DNA of 64,000 nucleotides, taken from positions 496,325-560,324 of the forward strand of contig MNCI01014407.1 of assembly GCA_015680685.1 (NCBI GenBank), written 5' to 3'. The translations under genes and the position numbers were made by a program. Shown here piece by piece: positions 60,033 through 64,000 of this stretch. Source of the stretch: Gnetum montanum (lineage: Eukaryota > Streptophyta > Gnetopsida > Gnetales > Gnetaceae). The notes beneath the pieces were generated by a model that saw only the letters and a list, made by a program, of their open reading frames with translations, did no database searches and was not told where the DNA came from. How positions within the stretch are numbered: the first letter of the stretch is position 1; every line of letters begins with the position of its first letter.

Positions 60033-61409
60033 GCTGGCGTTCACGTAAACGTGGCAGATCGTGTGTATGTAAATATATATATAAATATTTTGTTGATGTC
60101 GATGCTGAAAATACCGTACAATGAGGTGGCGAAAGGTGCCGCATTTGACAAGCATGGGGTTTGTGTTGGCGTTGAAAGTTATATGTTTTCTGTCCCAGAA
60201 TTCGAGATAATGAATAGTGATTAAATGCCAAATAGTGAAGGTTTTATATATTTTTATCTTTTGATGTAAGACTACTTTAATCAACCTTTTGAGATGTGTG
60301 GTTTGGACAATTGCCTTACCTACCAGCAATGTGATTGGACAATTGCATTCCCTACCCTGTTATTTATAAATAGTGCATCAAAAATGGATAAGGATGGCTT
60401 AGTTATCATCTTTTGTAAGTCGTGAATTTGATTACGACCATCTCATGATGTAACATTAAGATTTTTATATACTTTGTTGGTACAAAGTTAAAATGATGAT
60501 CAAGATGTGCGGTTAAAAGTTTTACCAAACCTTTGTTAGTGTTAACATTTGTTAATAGTTGTGTCGGCGTTAAAGTTACGATTCCCCGCTTAAAAATTGT
60601 GGAATTTGTCTCACGTTTTTTCACAAAAGCGGCCGCCCAAGGATAGGACTGGGAAATAGCATGTAATAATGAATAGTGGTTAAATGCCAAATAGTGAAGG
60701 TTTTATATATTTTTATCTTTTGATGTGAGACTACTTTAATCAACCTTTTGAGGTGTGTGGTTTGGACAATTGCAGTACCTGCCCCTATTATTTATAAATA
60801 GTGCACGTCAGAAATGGATAAGGATGGCTTAGTTATCATCTTTTGTAAGTCGTGAATTTGATAGGCACTAATGCTCTCTATAATGCACCATCTCATGATG
60901 TAACATTAAGATTTTTATATACTTTGTTGGTACAAAGTTAAAATGATGATCAAGATGTGTTGTTAAAAGTTTTACTAAACCTTTGTTAGTGTTAACATTT
61001 GTTAATGGTTGTATATATCTATATTAATAAAATGGCGGACAACATTTCATTCCAACCATAGGAGAATTAGCAAATATATATCCTAGCAATAACATAAATG
61101 CTACATGCTCTAAAAATTAACCTATTGTAAATAGTTAAAAGCAAGTAATTCAGGACACATCACATAACCACAAAGGATAAATCACTTTGAAAACTGTTGA
61201 TTAGTAAGCCTCTAATAAATTGTGAGCTTGAAAACACCAACAAATACTTATTGGTTATTTCAAAATAGAAAGCTTTAATTTTTGCATATATCTTCTTATT
61301 TATTTTTTAGCATGATTAGATTATCTAAGTGATCCTTCTTTTGTTTATTATGCACTCTTAAACTTATAACATGAGCATTCTACATGAGTTTGGGCTAAAC
61401 ATTATTCTC
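60033..61409. other. intergenic stretch holding a 459-bp tandem duplication
   Basis: AT-rich, non-coding. Most of it is the duplicated block described separately. A TATA-like string (ttatttataaatagtgca) occurs once in each copy (60,360 and 60,788). Confidence 0.5.
60205..61015 (+). repeat. tandem duplication, period 459 bp
   Basis: The block starting ataatgaatagtg at 60,207 recurs at 60,666, and the copies run parallel to gttagtgttaacatttgtta (about 60,535 and 60,990). The second copy has about 20 extra bases near 60,865, and the first has extra sequence after 60,560. Only a few substitutions separate them, so the duplication is fairly young. Confidence 0.9.
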
Positions 61410-62150
61410 TACAGTTATTAGAGAAGGAAAAAGCCATGACAAAGATTATAATTTTTCGGTTGCTCAAATGAATCTTCCATCCATTTCAAGTGGATTAGAC
61501 GATTTTGAAGATTCAATGCATTTATATGATACAAAGGATGAAATCCAATCACACAATAAGAAGATGTTGCAAACAATGTAGAGACTCGTTGCTGTGTGTG
61601 TAGCAGATAGACATCCACGTGGATTCAAAATCGTAGATGATGACAGTGATGATATTGAGCAATCTCTGCTTATATCTAAAGTTGCAAGGGTTATGCTCAT
61701 AATTAACCTTTGGCCTGAAGCAAAATTGGTGAATGGTGCACTTGGCATGATTCACAGTATTATGTATCATCCAAGTAAACAACCACTTGCATTACCATCG
61801 TACATTGTTGTTGAATTTGACTCTTACATCAAATGTCCCTTTGATAATGGTAATCCTCATCATGTGCCAATTACACCTAAGGTCTAAGGAGCATCGCGTT
61901 AGTTACTGTTACAATTGGCATAGATCATAACTATTCATAAATCTCCAAAAATTAGAATAAGGTTACTATTGACATTGATTCAAGAGAAGTTATGGGTCTA
62001 ATGTTTGTTGCATTATCTAGAGTCAAGACCATTGATTCTTTAAAGATTCATCCTCCTTTCTCTATGCAGAGATATAGAAAGATTTCAAATGCTAAACATC
62101 TCTATAGTAAAATTGCACAGGAAGTTCATTTTACTCAATTGGAGGATTAG
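61410..62150 (+). pseudogene. Pif1-like DNA helicase, C-terminal fragment
   Basis: A 5'-to-3' DNA helicase of the Pif1/RecD group, cellular or Helitron-borne. The frame reads FEDSMHLYDTKDEIQSHNKK, then SLLISKVARVMLIINLWPEA, KLVNGALGMIHSIMYHPSKQ and PLALPSYIVVEFDSYIKCPF (61,594-61,887 open). After a stop, TIHKS is still visible near 61,940. In a second frame LMFVALSRVKTIDSLKIHPP and FSMQRY end at a stop at 62,148. The ATP-binding N-terminal half is absent, and the TIHKSQG motif has lost its QG. It shares about 350 bases with 41,343-41,740. Confidence 0.82.
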
Positions 62151-62468
62151 GCATATTGAGTTCACACTTATCACTGTATTTTGCTTTTTGCTCAATTCTA
62201 TTTTACAACTCTGTAATGTTTGTTGAAATAATTGTGAAATGTATTCCTTCATCAACATATACGAAATATATAAACTTTTATTTTTACTAATTTGTGTTTA
62301 CCAATATATATTATTTGGAATGCAAATAGTGATCTTATTTAAATAGTTCTATCAATATTTTAACAATTTGAACATTTATAACTATGTCCTTTATAATGGT
62401 AATTGATAACATAAAAACTCAAAAAAATAATTAAATTCTACTCATTGCTCGCGAAACTGCTCCACTAA

Positions 62469-62470
<2 letters not shown>

Positions 62471-62502
<32 letters not shown>
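62471..62502. repeat. (TA)n microsatellite
   Basis: Sixteen TA units touching the left end of the foldback element; a shorter interrupted TA run lies at its right end (62,867-62,887). Confidence 0.95.
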
Positions 62503-62505
<3 letters not shown>

Positions 62506-62864
62506 ATTGGTCGAGATGATTTTAACCAAGTCCAACTACTAGACAAAGTAACAAGATAACTAAAAATGAAATTACTCATCCCTCCTCTATTTCTCTACCA
62601 CTTACCCAATTTAGTTTTACCCTCTCGATCAAGTTCGTTCTATCTTTGTTTATTCATGGCATTTTTGAGCTGCTATTTATGCAAAAGATTTATTTCTCAA
62701 AAATGCCATGAACAAACAAAGAAAGAACAAACTTGACTGAGATGGTAAAACTAAATTGGGTAAGTGATAGAGAAATAGAGAAGGAATAAGTGATTCCATT
62801 TTTAGTTATCTTATTACCTTGTCCAATAGTCAACCTTGGTTAAAATCATCTTAGCCAATTGATA
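62501..62864. mobile_element. foldback (long inverted repeat) MITE-like element
   Basis: Left arm 62,501-62,669 and right arm 62,696-62,864, each 169 bases, separated by 26 bases. Comparing the left arm with the reverse complement of the right arm base by base gives 23 differences, no gap, and mostly transitions. The outer ends are tatcaattgg and ccaattgata, flanked by TA runs, which would fit a TA target as used by Stowaway/mariner-type MITEs (inference). No coding capacity. An RNA copy would form a long hairpin. Confidence 0.85.
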
Positions 62865-63190
62865 GAGATATATATATGTATATATCTAAGCTAATTATTT
62901 TTATTGTAGTTATTATATTTTTAAATATTTTTTTCTCTTTTTTTCTAAAACTAACCATTACCCTCTACATCTCAACTAGTCATTAATTGTAATGTTTTAT
63001 TTTATCTTTAACCCTTTAACAAATCAAGTGCAACCAATGATGAATCTAGTATGATGTGAAACATCTTGCAAAAAAAAAAAAAAACGTAAACTATGGATGA
63101 TACAATTTAATAGCATACTTTTTAGGTATTTATTTAATACACTCTTCTAGTTCATTAAAAATGTGAAATTAGTGAAAGGAAACATACTAT
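62865..63190. other. AT-rich spacer
   Basis: TA-rich start, an A run at 63,069-63,083, no recognised feature. Confidence 0.4.
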
Positions 63191-63873
63191 TGTAAAAGTG
63201 ATCAAATTTTGTAGTTTCATTATGATGAACTGTATTTTTATTTGGCTTCGATATCAAAGCCCAAATATCAAATACCCGATATTGGGGGCCAAGATGCAAT
63301 GTCGAATGTCCAATGTCACAAGATGTGTGCTGGCCTATAAATATAGTGCTTGTGTGAGAGATGTCCCAAGTGGTGGTTCTCTTGGGCTCTCCCCATGGTT
63401 CGGGGGCCATGGAACACTCTGAGGTGCCCTCGGGTGGCTCTCAAGTGTTATAAAACCCACCCCGGCTTGGTGGTACCAAGCTAGCAATAGGACACACTCC
63501 TGTTGCTACTCTCTTCTCTAAGTCCTCTTCTTTCCCTCTTCTCTGTGGAGAACTACATGGCCCTGATTCTACGGCGGTCGTAGATATGTAGGCAACCAAG
63601 ACTGGATAGTTTTGGTGCGGTGCCATGCCACACCTTGTACCAGATTGTGAGGGATCTGGGGGTGAGGCACCTTCCCTTGTAGATGCATTGTTTCTCCTTC
63701 CACCGATGTGGTTTACAAGGTTATGTGTGTACTTGTTTGCTTGGTTCTCTTTTGCTTGCACTTGTGAGATGCTTGCTTGTTTGAGGCGTATTCCCCAGGT
63801 CTTTCGCCCCAGATCTATTTGATCTTTGTGAATTCCTTGGGGTGCCGGGCAACGTCGGGGCAACGTTGTTACA
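63191..63873 (+). repeat. 5' LTR of a retrotransposon continuing beyond the window
   Basis: The right end is fixed by the primer site at 63,876. The LTR ends gttgttaca, whose inverted partner tgtaa occurs at 63,191 (tgtaaaagtg), a tentative left end giving about 683 bp. A TATA box (cctataaatatag) lies at 63,335. The region is more GC-rich than its surroundings, and its minus-strand 140-codon open frame is incidental. Whether it is Ty1/copia or Ty3 cannot be decided without the coding part. Confidence 0.7.
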
Positions 63874-63875
63874 GA

Positions 63876-63887
63876 TGGTATCAGAGC
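63876..63887 (+). other. primer binding site, initiator tRNA-Met type
   Basis: TGGTATCAGAGC, the exact complement of the plant initiator tRNA-Met 3' end, two bases after the LTR end. The untranslated leader continues to the end of the window. Confidence 0.9.
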
Positions 63888-64000
63888 GTTTTTGTTTTAG
63901 TCTGTGGTAAGAGTTTCGCTAAGCGGTTATTAGGGTTTGTGGTTTGTGAGGTTTCCGATAGAAACTAGCTAACCCCATTCTCAACTTTGGCTAACCACTC

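Noticed and set aside
63441-63863. 140-codon open frame on the minus strand at the right end.
   Set aside because: It lies wholly inside an LTR, antisense to its TATA box and primer site, with low-complexity composition and no domain.

Overview
This is a gene-poor stretch of plant nuclear DNA. The signs are spliced genes with GT-AG introns, a plant-type MATE transporter, long nested LTR retrotransposons, RTE-type LINE remnants and many microsatellites. Old, nested, stop-ridden elements suggest a large genome, perhaps a gymnosperm; that species guess is weak. No organelle or bacterial features were seen.

Retrotransposon block (about 1-47,342). Two kinds of LTR element dominate. The first (H1, C1-C4) is a Ty3-type element with LTRs running from TGATGA to TCATCA, a purine tract just before the 3' LTR, and a primer site like the complement of tRNA-Asp. 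H1 (6,438-24,125) has both LTRs, gag, protease, reverse transcriptase, RNase H and integrase, all decayed by stop codons. It lies inside an RTE-type LINE remnant. A second pol copy (H2, from 24,335) appears to belong with a 930-codon extra 3' ORF and the 3' LTR at 40,525-41,342. Further 3' ends lie at 1-1,305 (C1) and 43,601-47,342 (C3). Inverted gag pieces lie at 1,306-4,657 (C4) and 41,741-43,600. The second kind (A at 11,495-19,063 on the + strand, B at 28,686-36,871 on the - strand) carries only gag and protease between LTRs of about 1.05-1.2 kb. A sits inside the reverse transcriptase of H1 and B inside H2/C2. Both have recognisable 5-bp target duplications.

Gene-bearing part (47,343-64,000). 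The one gene that looks intact is a MATE/DETOXIFICATION transporter on the - strand (48,928-52,270). Its eight exons join without a frameshift into 490 residues. Further on are an RTE LINE 3' fragment (57.8-58.4 kb), a broken chloroplast-type phospholipase A1/DAD1-like lipase pseudogene (59.07-60.03 kb), a 459-bp tandem duplication, the end of a Pif1-like helicase (61.4-62.15 kb; a second fragment is at 41.3-41.7 kb), a 364-bp foldback element (62.5-62.86 kb), and the 5' LTR of another retrotransposon with a perfect initiator-methionine primer site at 63,876.

Apart from the MATE gene, nearly all coding sequence here is decayed mobile DNA. The most unusual items are the gag-protease-only family with its in-frame decapeptide repeat, the coiled-coil 3' ORF of the H2/C elements, the arginine/serine-rich segment in the H1 Gag, and the twice-seen Pif1 helicase fragment, one copy joined to gag. 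Element boundaries were found by eye from repeated sequence, so most are good to a few bases where target duplications are given and to tens of bases elsewhere.
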